NCBI RefSeq assembly: GCF_001276715.1
Contig: NZ_LIUQ01000017.1
Location: forward strand, 1-64,000
Direction of reading: 5' to 3'
From: Planktothricoides sp. SR001
Lineage (GTDB): Bacteria; Cyanobacteriota; Cyanobacteriia; Cyanobacteriales; Laspinemataceae
Length of the DNA stretch: 64,000 nt
Shown: positions 35,026 through 44,663 of the stretch, one piece after another
Layout: each line of letters begins with the position of its first letter
How positions within the stretch are numbered: position 1 is the first letter of the stretch
Translations under genes and position numbers: made by a program
The notes under the pieces: generated by a model
Database searches by the model: none
Told to the model about the DNA's origin: nothing
What the model saw: only the letters and a program-made list of their open reading frames with translations

Positions 35026-38000
35026 ATGCTAGTTCACTCATTGCGTCTCCTGCTGGTTGATAAGCAAGAAGAGTCTTTTTCACGGATTAAGCAGTTCCTC
35101 AGTGAAATTGAGCTATTCACCAGTTCACTAGACTGGCAAACCAGCGCTAGTGGCGCGATCGCCTCGATCGCCGCCCGACCTTATGATGCCTATTTGGTGG
35201 ATGGGAAATTTGCGATCGCCAATGGTCATCAATTGTTCACAACGGTATTTACCCCCCAAAGCACTGCCCCAGTCTTATGGCTGGTTGAGAGTCTGGAGGA
35301 TGGCATTGCGGCGTTAAAAGCTGGCGCGGCAGACTATTTGATTCGCCGTCAGTTAAGCGCTGGTTTACTGGAACATTCTTTGCGGTTAACGGTGGAAATG
35401 GCGCGGTCTAAAGCACAACTGAGTGCTTATCACACTTGCTATCAAACAGACCTGCAAAAATACCCTCAATGTTCGATCGTCAATTTCCCCCAACTGATTG
35501 TGACTAATTTTCCCGATCCGGTTTTTATTACGGATCTTGAAGGAAACTTTCAGTTTGTTTCTCCTTGTCCTGAACCGATTTTTGGCTATTCTTGCTCTGA
35601 AATTCAGGGGTTCGGGAATATTGCTCGACTTTTGAGTCCCAGACTTTTTGACCTCCAGGATCTACAAAACCAACGAGAAATTCCCCATATTGAAACCAAA
35701 ATTATTGATAAATTTAATCAACTTCATCGTTTGTTAGTCACGGTTAAGTTAATTTTTGTTCCGGGAGAAGTGGCTACCGTGGCCAGCATTCTTTATATCT
35801 GCCATGAAATAAATCTACCCCAAGAGGAACCGGGCGATTTCAAAGGATCTAATCAATTATTGCCCCGAAACTCTGGAGAAGAATTGACTCCAGAAATTCA
35901 ACAAATCCGAGATTTAGAAGAAGCATTGCAGCAAAGTGAAGAGCGGTTTCGCATTACCTTTGAACAGGTGGGGGTTGGTCTATGTCATTTATCAACCACG
36001 GGACAATGGTTGCGAGTGAATGACAAATTTTGCCAGATTGTTGGCTATTCGCGATCGGAACTTTTAGGTAAAACTTGGCCGGAGATTACTCAACCAGAGG
36101 ATATTGAGTTAGAAAATAAGTTTTTGACTCAATTATTAGCAGGTAAAATGAATCACTGCTGTTTTGAAAAGCGGTTTATCTGTAAAGATTGCCGGGTGGT
36201 TTGGGTACAGATTACGACTACGGTATTACGGGACGGGCTGGGAGAGGCCGAATATTTGATTCAAGTGGTCGAAGATATTACCGAACGCCAAGAAAATCAA
36301 CTTCAAATTCAAAAATTAGCCGAGCGATTATTCACAGTCATTGATGCGGTGGGAGAAGGGATTACCCTGAGCGACGCCTTTGGTAATTTTATAATTTTTA
36401 ATCATAAAATGGAAGAAATCACGGGTTATAGTCCGTTGGAAGCGAATAATAGCCATGATTTTTTATCGTTAATTTATACGGAAAAAGAAGAAGAGTATAA
36501 AGCCAGAGAACATTTGTCGGAGTTATTGCAAAAAGGGCAAACCTATAATATTGAAACGACGATTCGGGCTAAAGATGGCTGCCGGAAAACTTTACTGGTT
36601 TCCAGTAATTTATTGCAACTGGGGGAGGAGCCTTGTTTTTTAAGTGCGTATCGAGATATTACCGAACGCCAAGCGGATCAAAAAGAACTCGCCAAACAAA
36701 AAGCCAATCTCGCGGAAGCCCAAAAAATTGCTCATTTGGGCAATTGGGAATTGGATGTGCAAACTTACAAACTTACTTGGTCAGAAGAGACATTTAGAAT
36801 TTTTGGTTTTGATGCCCAACAAGCAGAACCCCCGTATGAAAGAATTTTGGCCTTAATTCATCCCGACGATCTCGAACAGTGGCAAGCGACCCAACGGCAG
36901 GCGATCGCCTATCAAAAATCTTATGAAGTGGAATTACGCATTTTTCGACCGGATGGTTGTTTGCGGCATTTAGTTAGCAAAGGCAATCCCATTGTTAATT
37001 CCCAGGGTCAGGTGACGAAGATATTCGCCACCATGTTTGATATTACCGAACGGCAACGCATGGAGGAAGAACTGCGTCAAAGCAAACTGTTTATTGAAGC
37101 GATCGCTGATGCTTCTCCAGCTATTTTATATGTTTACGATCTGCGAACCGGGCGGAATATTTATGTGAATCACCAAATTTATCAAATCTTGGGATATAAA
37201 CCGGAGTATATTCAACAAAAAGGGTTTAATTTTTTATGGGAAACCATTCACCCGGACGACCAAAAATATCTCCAGGAATATTCTCACATATTCCCACATC
37301 TCCAACCGGGGGAAGTTTATGATATAGAATATCGCCAAGAACATATCAATGGTTCTTGGCATTGGTTCCGTTGTCGGTCGGTGGTATTTACTCGCGATGC
37401 GGACGGTAACCCGCAACAAATTATCGGCACCGCGATTGAGATTAGCGAAGAAAAGCGCATTCAAATGCAGTTGAAAGAAAGTGAAACTCGCTTAAATACG
37501 ATTATCAACAGTATTTCTGATGGGATTTTAATTGTCGATCGCCACGGCATCATCCGGTTTGCCAATCCGGCAGCCACGAAAATATTTGGTCGCCCCCTTT
37601 CACAGCTAAAAAATCAAGATTTAGGATGGCCAATGGTGGTGGGCAATACCGCCGAATTGGGGATTATTTTACCCAATGGAGAAGTGAGTTTTGGGGAAAT
37701 GACCGTTGCCGAAACGGAATGGGAAGGGGAATCGGTTTATGTGGTTTGTGTGCGGGATATCCATCAACGACGCAAAGCCGAAAAAGCCTTACGAGAAAGT
37801 GAAGAAAGATTTCGGCAATTAACGGAAAATATTGCAGTCTTGTTTTGGTTGATCGATGCTCAGACCCAGGAAATTCTTTATGTCAGTCCAGCTTATGAAA
37901 AAATCTCGGGACGGAGTTGCCAATCTTTATATGCGGATCCGAATAGTTGGATTGCCGCGATCGTCCCAGAGGATCGAGAAATGATTTTCACGCATCTGCC

Positions 38001-41000
38001 TAAACAGCGAGCGGGAGAATTGACCCAGATAGAATATCGGATTATGCGACCCGATGGGCAAATCCGGTGGATTGAAGCTCGGACTTTTCCGATTATCAAT
38101 GAAGAAGGGGTGATCGTGCGGATTGCAGGAATTGCTGAGGATATTAGCGAGGGCAAATGGCAACAGCAGCAATTAGAAAAATACCGCCATCGGCTGGTAG
38201 AACTGGTGAAAGAACGCACCAGTCAACTGAAAACCGAAGTCAGCCAACGTCAGCAAGCGGAATCAGAAATTTATTTTCAAGCCCGTTTATTAGATGTGGT
38301 AAATCATGCGATTATTGCCACGGATTTATCCGGGGTGATTATTTATTGGAACCGATATGCGGAAATTCTCTATGGTTGGTCTGCCCAAGAAGCATTAGGC
38401 CGCAATATTACAGACACCCTCGCCATATGGGAAAATCGCCAACAAGGTTTAGAGATGTTAAACCAACTCCGGCAAGGGAAAAATTGGACTGGGGAATTCC
38501 TGGTGCGCCATAAGAATGGCAAGATATTTCCGGTGATGGTCAACAATGCTCCTTTTAGAAATAAAGCGGGTGAACTGGTTGGGACTGTGGGGGTTTCTTA
38601 TGATATTTCTCAGCAAAAGCAGGCAGAAGAGGCGCTAAAAAAAGCCAATGCTTCCCTAGGGATTGCCGTGGAAGAACGCACGAAAGATTTAGCTGGGGCA
38701 ATCCAACGGTTGCAAGAAGAAATTATCCAGCGCCAAGAGGCAGAAATTGCCTTGCGGGATAGTGAACAAAGGTTTCGGGGAATGTTTGAACAAAGTGCTG
38801 TGGGCATGGTGTTGGCCGATCGCACGGGAAAATGGCTGCGAGTGAATCAAAAATTTTGTGAATTTTTAGGCTATTCGGAGTCAGAGTTATTACACATGAC
38901 ATGGGCAGACATTACCTACTCAGAGGATATGCTCAAATCCACCGATCTGGTTAGGCAGTTATTTAAAGGTGAGATTGATAGCTTTACCCTGGAAAAGCGA
39001 TATTTGTGTAAAAATGGTGATATTAAATGGGGTCATTTAAGCTTTTCTTATGTGCGATCGCCCGGAGGAGATCCGATTTATTGTTTAGGGGTGATTGAGG
39101 ATATTTCCGAACGCAAGCAAGCGGAAACTCAGTTGCGCGATCGCCTCCACTTAGAAATGGCTTTAGCCGAAGTTTCTCGCGAGTTAGCCAATCAACAAGT
39201 AACCAATTTGTATCGGGTGCTGCAACTGCTGGGGATGGCGGTACAAGCCAACCTTGCTTATTTAATTGTCTTTGAGTTAGAAAGTAACCTGCTCAAGGAA
39301 GTCTATGATTGGTCTGATTTCGAGCGTCCGGAAAATCTTGATAAGTTCTTCAAAATCAATCGAGCATTATTACCCTGGTGGACCGAACAACTAAACCGGA
39401 AGCAAAACCTGGTGATTTCCCAGATCAAAAATTTGCCCCCTGAAGCCGAACTGGAGAAAAATATTCTTCAAGATTTGCGGGTTGGCTCGATGATTACCGT
39501 ACCAATTCACAGCCCAGGGGGACAACTTTGGGCAGAAATTGGCTTTATTACCTTGGAAGATAACTTAAAAAATTGGTCTGAGCAAGACGCTCAGTTATTA
39601 AGAATAGTGGGCGAAATGCTTTCTAGTTATTGGACTAACCAGCGCGATCGCGAAAGATTGCGGAACTCAGAAGAACTCTATGCTGGCATCTTCCAACATT
39701 CCGCCGAAAGTATCTTTTTGTTAAAGCTGACTGATGATAATCGCTTTATTTATGAAACGATCAACCCTAGCTATGAAAAAAATTTTAAAGTTAAAAAAGA
39801 AGAAGTTTTTGGCAAGTATTTAGACGAAGTTTTACCCATAAATCTGGCCAAAAACTTCCATAAAAAATTTCACAACTATCTTAAAAAATCGGAAGCTATC
39901 AGCTATGAAGAAGTCGTAGATTTACCCGAAGAAACGAAAATATTACGCACGATTCTTTTGCCGATCAAGGATGAATCGGGCAAAATCATCAAACTACAAG
40001 GCAGTTCTAGGGATATTACTGAAGAAAAACAATTTCAAACGGAATTAGAACAAGCGAAACTGGCTGCCGAATCCGCCAACCGAGCCAAGAGTGAATTTTT
40101 GGCGAACATGAGCCATGAACTGCGAACGCCACTGAATGCCATTCTCGGATTTACCCAAATCATGCGACGGGATCTTAACCTGTTAGAAACCCACCGAGAA
40201 CAATTATCGATTATTCATCGATCGGGAGAACATTTACTCTCATTAATTAATGATATTTTAGACTTGTCCAAAATTGAACTAGGTCGAATTTACCTGGAAT
40301 TCCATAACTTTGACTTTTATCTGATGTTGGCAAGTCTCAAAGAAATGCTACAAGTTAAGGCGGATGCTAAAAATTTAGCCTTTCAGATTGAATGTTCTTC
40401 GGAAGTTCCTCAATATCTAGAAACCGATGATAAAAAATTACGCTCAACCTTAATTAACCTGGTTGGTAATGCCATTAAATTTACTGAATATGGCAGTGTT
40501 GTCTTACGAGTCAGTTTGGCAGACTATGGTTATTTTCCCCCAGCGGATGTCAGTAGCTTCCGCCTCAACCAGAAAAAGTTAAAACTGCATTTTGAAATTG
40601 AAGATACAGGCCCGGGGATTGCCTTTGAAGAAATGGATACGTTGTTTCAACCTTTTATTCAAACCAAAACCGGGGAAAAATCAGCGGAAGGCACTGGCTT
40701 AGGTCTAGCCATCAGCCAAAGATTTGTGCGACTAATGGGCGGAGAAATTACCGTCACTTCTAAAGTCGATATGGGTTCGATTTTTAAATTTGACATTCTC
40801 TGTGCAGAAGGCACTCAAATTAAATTAATCCCCCCAGAAGTCTCTCAACGGGCGATCGCTCTAGCCCCCAATCAACCTACCTATCGAATTCTGGTGGTCG
40901 AAGATCAATGGACTAACCTAAAACTGCTTACCAATATCCTGGAACCTGTGGGGTTTGCCGTCTGTGAAGCCCAAAATGGTTTGGAAGGCTTGGAGGTCTG

Positions 41001-41613
41001 GCAGCGTTGGCAACCGCACTTAATTTTTATGGATCTGAGAATGCCCGTCATGGATGGTTATCAAGCCACCCAACAAATTAGAATCCAAGAACAACAGCGC
41101 CGCCAAAAAAAATTCACCTTTAAAGGCAAAATTTTTGCTGGCCATAACTTGATGCGCTCATCATCAGTTAACGCCCAAGACCCGGTGGATCATACGGTGA
41201 TTATTGCCTTAACTGCCAGTGCCTTTGAATCTAATCGCTCGGTGGTCTTAGACGTAGGCTGTGATGATTTTATTCCTAAGCCTTTTGAGGAAAATGTCCT
41301 CCTAGAAAAAATTGCACATCACTTGGGGGTACAGTATCTTTATGAAAGAACCGCTTATGGAGAATTTTTGCCTGATCGCTTTCCGCCACAAACCCAGGAT
41401 CAACTGATTACCTCAGAAAGCTTAAGTGTGATGCCGAATGAATGGATTCTTGAACTCCGTTCCTCCGCCCTCGCTGCCCGAGAACAACGGATTTATAAAT
41501 TGATTTCACAAATCCCGGAAGCCGATAAATGGCTGGCTGTGGGTCTAACTAATTTAGTAAAAAATCTTCTCTTCGATCAGATAGTTGACTTAACCCAACC
41601 CTATTATGAATAA
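35026..41613 (+). CDS. Multi-PAS hybrid sensor histidine kinase
   Basis: This very large (2195-residue) signalling protein has in order: an N-terminal receiver-like domain (LRLLLVDKQEES..., AYLVDGKF); about ten PAS domains; one GAF domain between PAS 9 and PAS 10; HisKA with the phospho-His in SHELRTPLNAILGF; HATPase_c (NLVGNAIKFTE, DTGPGIAFEE, GTGLGLAIS); and a C-terminal receiver with the phospho-Asp in IFMDLRMPVMDG and Lys in FIPKPFEE. PAS 2 and PAS 9 are close paralogues (WLRVN.KFC...GYS.SELL). ATG 35026 is chosen over TTG 34942 because the domain starts there and GAGG lies upstream. No membrane helix is evident, so it is probably cytosolic. Signals are unknown. It overlaps the next kinase gene by 8 bp. 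Confidence 0.93.
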   Translation: MLVHSLRLLLVDKQEESFSRIKQFLSEIELFTSSLDWQTSASGAIASIAARPYDAYLVDGKFAIANGHQLFTTVFTPQSTAPVLWLVESLEDGIAALKAGAADYLIRRQLSAGLLEHSLRLTVEMARSKAQLSAYHTCYQTDLQKYPQCSIVNFPQLIVTNFPDPVFITDLEGNFQFVSPCPEPIFGYSCSEIQGFGNIARLLSPRLFDLQDLQNQREIPHIETKIIDKFNQLHRLLVTVKLIFVPGEVATVASILYICHEINLPQEEPGDFKGSNQLLPRNSGEELTPEIQQIRDLEEALQQSEERFRITFEQVGVGLCHLSTTGQWLRVNDKFCQIVGYSRSELLGKTWPEITQPEDIELENKFLTQLLAGKMNHCCFEKRFICKDCRVVWVQITTTVLRDGLGEAEYLIQVVEDITERQENQLQIQKLAERLFTVIDAVGEGITLSDAFGNFIIFNHKMEEITGYSPLEANNSHDFLSLIYTEKEEEYKAREHLSELLQKGQTYNIETTIRAKDGCRKTLLVSSNLLQLGEEPCFLSAYRDITERQADQKELAKQKANLAEAQKIAHLGNWELDVQTYKLTWSEETFRIFGFDAQQAEPPYERILALIHPDDLEQWQATQRQAIAYQKSYEVELRIFRPDGCLRHLVSKGNPIVNSQGQVTKIFATMFDITERQRMEEELRQSKLFIEAIADASPAILYVYDLRTGRNIYVNHQIYQILGYKPEYIQQKGFNFLWETIHPDDQKYLQEYSHIFPHLQPGEVYDIEYRQEHINGSWHWFRCRSVVFTRDADGNPQQIIGTAIEISEEKRIQMQLKESETRLNTIINSISDGILIVDRHGIIRFANPAATKIFGRPLSQLKNQDLGWPMVVGNTAELGIILPNGEVSFGEMTVAETEWEGESVYVVCVRDIHQRRKAEKALRESEERFRQLTENIAVLFWLIDAQTQEILYVSPAYEKISGRSCQSLYADPNSWIAAIVPEDREMIFTHLPKQRAGELTQIEYRIMRPDGQIRWIEARTFPIINEEGVIVRIAGIAEDISEGKWQQQQLEKYRHRLVELVKERTSQLKTEVSQRQQAESEIYFQARLLDVVNHAIIATDLSGVIIYWNRYAEILYGWSAQEALGRNITDTLAIWENRQQGLEMLNQLRQGKNWTGEFLVRHKNGKIFPVMVNNAPFRNKAGELVGTVGVSYDISQQKQAEEALKKANASLGIAVEERTKDLAGAIQRLQEEIIQRQEAEIALRDSEQRFRGMFEQSAVGMVLADRTGKWLRVNQKFCEFLGYSESELLHMTWADITYSEDMLKSTDLVRQLFKGEIDSFTLEKRYLCKNGDIKWGHLSFSYVRSPGGDPIYCLGVIEDISERKQAETQLRDRLHLEMALAEVSRELANQQVTNLYRVLQLLGMAVQANLAYLIVFELESNLLKEVYDWSDFERPENLDKFFKINRALLPWWTEQLNRKQNLVISQIKNLPPEAELEKNILQDLRVGSMITVPIHSPGGQLWAEIGFITLEDNLKNWSEQDAQLLRIVGEMLSSYWTNQRDRERLRNSEELYAGIFQHSAESIFLLKLTDDNRFIYETINPSYEKNFKVKKEEVFGKYLDEVLPINLAKNFHKKFHNYLKKSEAISYEEVVDLPEETKILRTILLPIKDESGKIIKLQGSSRDITEEKQFQTELEQAKLAAESANRAKSEFLANMSHELRTPLNAILGFTQIMRRDLNLLETHREQLSIIHRSGEHLLSLINDILDLSKIELGRIYLEFHNFDFYLMLASLKEMLQVKADAKNLAFQIECSSEVPQYLETDDKKLRSTLINLVGNAIKFTEYGSVVLRVSLADYGYFPPADVSSFRLNQKKLKLHFEIEDTGPGIAFEEMDTLFQPFIQTKTGEKSAEGTGLGLAISQRFVRLMGGEITVTSKVDMGSIFKFDILCAEGTQIKLIPPEVSQRAIALAPNQPTYRILVVEDQWTNLKLLTNILEPVGFAVCEAQNGLEGLEVWQRWQPHLIFMDLRMPVMDGYQATQQIRIQEQQRRQKKFTFKGKIFAGHNLMRSSSVNAQDPVDHTVIIALTASAFESNRSVVLDVGCDDFIPKPFEENVLLEKIAHHLGVQYLYERTAYGEFLPDRFPPQTQDQLITSESLSVMPNEWILELRSSALAAREQRIYKLISQIPEADKWLAVGLTNLVKNLLFDQIVDLTQPYYE

Positions 41614-42817
41614 GTTGAAATCATTGAATTATAATGGTGATATTTTGATTGTAGACGATCATGTAGAAAATCTACAAATATTGTTTTCCATGTTGACGGA
41701 TTATGGCTATGAAGTCCGACGAGTCCTCAACGGGATTCAAGCTTTGAACGTGGTTAAATCTGAGCCTCCGGATCTGATTTTGTTAGATATTCTGATGCCG
41801 GAAATGGACGGCTATGAAGTATGCAGATATTTAAAAGCTGAAGCCAGTACCGCGAGTATTCCAGTGATTTTTTTGACCGCCTTAGATGATGAAGTGGATA
41901 AGTTAAAAGCCTTTGAAGTAGGGGGGATTGACTACATTACCAAACCCTTTCACATGAAGGAAGTCATGGCGCGGATTGAAAATCAATTAACTATCCAAAG
42001 GCAACGGCGGGCGATCGCCGAGCAAAACGAGCAACTCAAAGCCCAAAATATCCGCTTAGAGCAGTTAAATACTGAACTGATTAAATTAAACTCCAAACTA
42101 GAACAATCCAACCAAGACTTAGAACAATTTGCTTATATTGCCTCCCATGATTTGCGATCGCCATTGCAAACAATCATCGGCTTTGCCCAAATTTTAAACC
42201 AGAAATATCAGCAGTACCTAGACGAAAAAGGTAAGCATTATCTAGACAGGATTATTACCGGAGGCTATCGCATGAACAAATTGATTGGGGCGCTGTTAGA
42301 ATATTCGCGGATCGACTGCAAACATCTAGAATTTAAACCCGTAGATGGAAACAAAATGCTGGCTCAGGTATTAGAATCGTTGCAAGCCGAAATTGAAAGC
42401 AGCCACGCGGTGATAGTCCGAGATAACCTGCCTAACTTTATTGGCGATGAAGTGCAAATTGAACAACTTTTTCAAAACCTAATTAGTAATGGGATTAAGT
42501 ATCGTAATCCCCAGGTAAAACCGCAAATTAAAATCACCGTTGAACCCAGAATAAATTTTGAATACTTAATTGGCATCCATGACAATGGCATAGGCATATG
42601 TGCTGAGGATTTTCAGCGGATATTCCAAGTGTTTCAACGTTTACATAACTCAGAGCAATATCCGGGGACCGGCATTGGGTTAGCGGTCTGTCAAAAAATT
42701 ATTGATAACCACGGGGGACGGCTCTGGGTTGAATCCGAAGAAAATCAAGGAACTAGCTTTTATTTTACCCTGCGCGGTCAAGAAATTCTGGCCACCCCAA
42801 CGGTGGAGCAAAAATAA
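41606..42817 (+). CDS. Response regulator-histidine kinase (REC-HisKA-HATPase)
   Basis: This 403-residue protein has an N-terminal receiver (LIVDDHVENL, phospho-Asp in LILLDILMPEMDG, Lys in YITKPF), a coiled-coil linker, HisKA with IASHDLRSPLQTIIGF, and an HATPase domain (NLISNGIKYRN, DNGIGI, GTGIGLAVCQ). Its start overlaps the end of the multi-PAS kinase by 8 nt, so the two are translationally coupled and probably form a phosphorelay in which the REC receives phosphate from the upstream kinase. No DNA-binding output domain is present. Confidence 0.93.
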   Translation: MNKLKSLNYNGDILIVDDHVENLQILFSMLTDYGYEVRRVLNGIQALNVVKSEPPDLILLDILMPEMDGYEVCRYLKAEASTASIPVIFLTALDDEVDKLKAFEVGGIDYITKPFHMKEVMARIENQLTIQRQRRAIAEQNEQLKAQNIRLEQLNTELIKLNSKLEQSNQDLEQFAYIASHDLRSPLQTIIGFAQILNQKYQQYLDEKGKHYLDRIITGGYRMNKLIGALLEYSRIDCKHLEFKPVDGNKMLAQVLESLQAEIESSHAVIVRDNLPNFIGDEVQIEQLFQNLISNGIKYRNPQVKPQIKITVEPRINFEYLIGIHDNGIGICAEDFQRIFQVFQRLHNSEQYPGTGIGLAVCQKIIDNHGGRLWVESEENQGTSFYFTLRGQEILATPTVEQK

Positions 42818-43028
42818 TTGTCAAATTAATCAAAAAATTACAAAAACAAATAAAAAAAAATAATAAAATTTTCGGTGACTGATTACTTGCATCAGTATGC
42901 TTTATAATATTCCCTGACTGACCCTTTGTTTGCCGATCAAACCCGATAGGTAGGGGAAATTGATTCATGGCTCCTACCAGATCCCTCGGTAATGGGTGAT
43001 GAATAACTCCAGACAGTGATACCTAGTA

Positions 43029-43283
43029 ATGGATAGTATGGATAGTAATGTGGTTAAATTTTTGCTCAAAGTCATGGTGGCTTCTGCCTTAATTTCCCTA
43101 GGAATTAAGTATATTGGGCCTTTATTACCTATTCCCCCCGTGAGCGCGATCGCCCTCGGAGCGGTTTTACTGCCCCCTTTGTGCCTCGGTGGGTTCTTAA
43201 CTTGGCGAATTAAAAAATCCCAATTGCTTCAAAACGAATTATTGCCGTTGTCACCCACCAATAATCAGGAGCGATCGCTGTGA
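43029..43283 (+). CDS. Small membrane protein preceding the AI-2E transporter gene
   Basis: This 84-residue protein has two membrane helices (about 8-30 and 35-58) and the segment LKVMVASALISLGIKYIGPLLPIP. It ends in a GTGA overlap with the transporter start, so the two genes are translationally coupled. The family is not recognised. ATG 43038 is an alternative start. Confidence 0.75.
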   Translation: MDSMDSNVVKFLLKVMVASALISLGIKYIGPLLPIPPVSAIALGAVLLPPLCLGGFLTWRIKKSQLLQNELLPLSPTNNQERSL

Positions 43284-44599
43284 ATTTAGGTCAATCCATT
43301 GGTTTATTAGTTTTTATCCTATCGTTTTACATTCTCTGGCAAATTCGGCAGATATTATTACTGGTCTTCGCTGCGGTAATTTTAGCCACAGCCTTAAACC
43401 GATTCGCCAGATTTTTACAACAGTGGAAAAATTTAAAGCGATCGTGGGCGGTCTTTTTATCCATTAGCTTCTTGGTGTTCATCTTCACCATTGTGGTACT
43501 GATCATTGTGCCACCTTTTGTGGTTGAATTCCAACAACTGACCAACAGATTTCCCCAAGGAATTAATAAAGGCATCCAAACCTTAAATGATTGGGTGAAC
43601 CAGCTTGAATATCGGTTTTCTGGAGAACTCGGCCAACGAGTTCTCGATTTATTCAAAATCGAAGACATCATCAGACAAGTACAAAATCTGATCAATCAAA
43701 TAGCTGAAGGACTTGGGGCATTTCTGGGCGGAACTGTGGGCTTTGTCGGCGGCACCGTAGGGGTCTTCCTCAGCTTTTTGCTGGTAATGATTTTATCCAT
43801 TATGATCCTAGCAGAACCCCTCGCCTACCGCAGAGCATTTGTCCGCTTATTTCCCTCCTTTTATCGGCGACGAGTGGAGTATATTTTAGACCGCTGTGAT
43901 GTGGCATTGGGGGGATGGTTGGTTGGGATATTGCTGAACATGACCGCAATTACCGTATTAAGCTGGATCGGTTTATCGATTTTGGGGGTACGGTTAGCCC
44001 TCGCTCACGCAGTCTTAGCCGGTTTACTCACCTTTATTCCCAATATTGGGCCTGGTCTGAGTGTTCTCCCACCAATAGTCATTGCTGTTTTAGATGACCC
44101 TTGGAAATCCCTCGCGGTTTTAATTCTTTATATTTTAATTCAACAAGCGGAGAGTAATTTTCTCACCCCATTTGTGATGGCTCAACAGGTTTCACTTCTG
44201 CCTGCTATCACCTTATTAGCTCAACTATTTTTTGCTACATTTTTTGGTTTTTTAGGTTTATTTTTGGCTTTGCCATTGACCGTAGTCGCTCAAGTTTGGG
44301 TGCAGGAAATTTTAATGAAAGATGTTTTAGATAAATGGGATAAAAAACTGGAGAATATTTCAGAAAATATGGCTAATTTAAATCAAATAAGTCAATTCTT
44401 AGATCCAGAACCAGCGATTTGCTTAGTTTCCGCCAATCCACCGCCAGAAATTTTAGAAACCTCAGAAAACACTGATATAACCCCAACAAATTCTCCTTCT
44501 GGAGCCGTGACGCCGCAGGAAAACCTAGAAAATGCGGTGGAAAATATACCGGCATCAGAGGATGTATCTGAGGCTTCGGAAAACTCTCCCCAGGCTTAA
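43280..44599 (+). CDS. AI-2E family transporter (PerM/UPF0118)
   Basis: This 439-residue protein has about eight membrane helices and the UPF0118 signatures PLAYRRAFVRLFPSFYRRRVEYI, LVGILLNMTAITVLSWIGL and QAESNFLTPFVMAQQVSLLPA. The C-terminal cytosolic tail is Ser/Pro/Glu-rich (about residues 370-439). The start is GTG 43280 with AGGAG upstream, overlapping the previous stop. Family members export autoinducer-2, other small molecules or ions; the substrate is not known here. Confidence 0.9.
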   Translation: MNLGQSIGLLVFILSFYILWQIRQILLLVFAAVILATALNRFARFLQQWKNLKRSWAVFLSISFLVFIFTIVVLIIVPPFVVEFQQLTNRFPQGINKGIQTLNDWVNQLEYRFSGELGQRVLDLFKIEDIIRQVQNLINQIAEGLGAFLGGTVGFVGGTVGVFLSFLLVMILSIMILAEPLAYRRAFVRLFPSFYRRRVEYILDRCDVALGGWLVGILLNMTAITVLSWIGLSILGVRLALAHAVLAGLLTFIPNIGPGLSVLPPIVIAVLDDPWKSLAVLILYILIQQAESNFLTPFVMAQQVSLLPAITLLAQLFFATFFGFLGLFLALPLTVVAQVWVQEILMKDVLDKWDKKLENISENMANLNQISQFLDPEPAICLVSANPPPEILETSENTDITPTNSPSGAVTPQENLENAVENIPASEDVSEASENSPQA

Positions 44600-44663
44600 T
44601 CTATTGTTTGAATAGGGTTAGAGACTTTTTCATCCATTCCTGAGAATTGATTAAAGATTTAAA

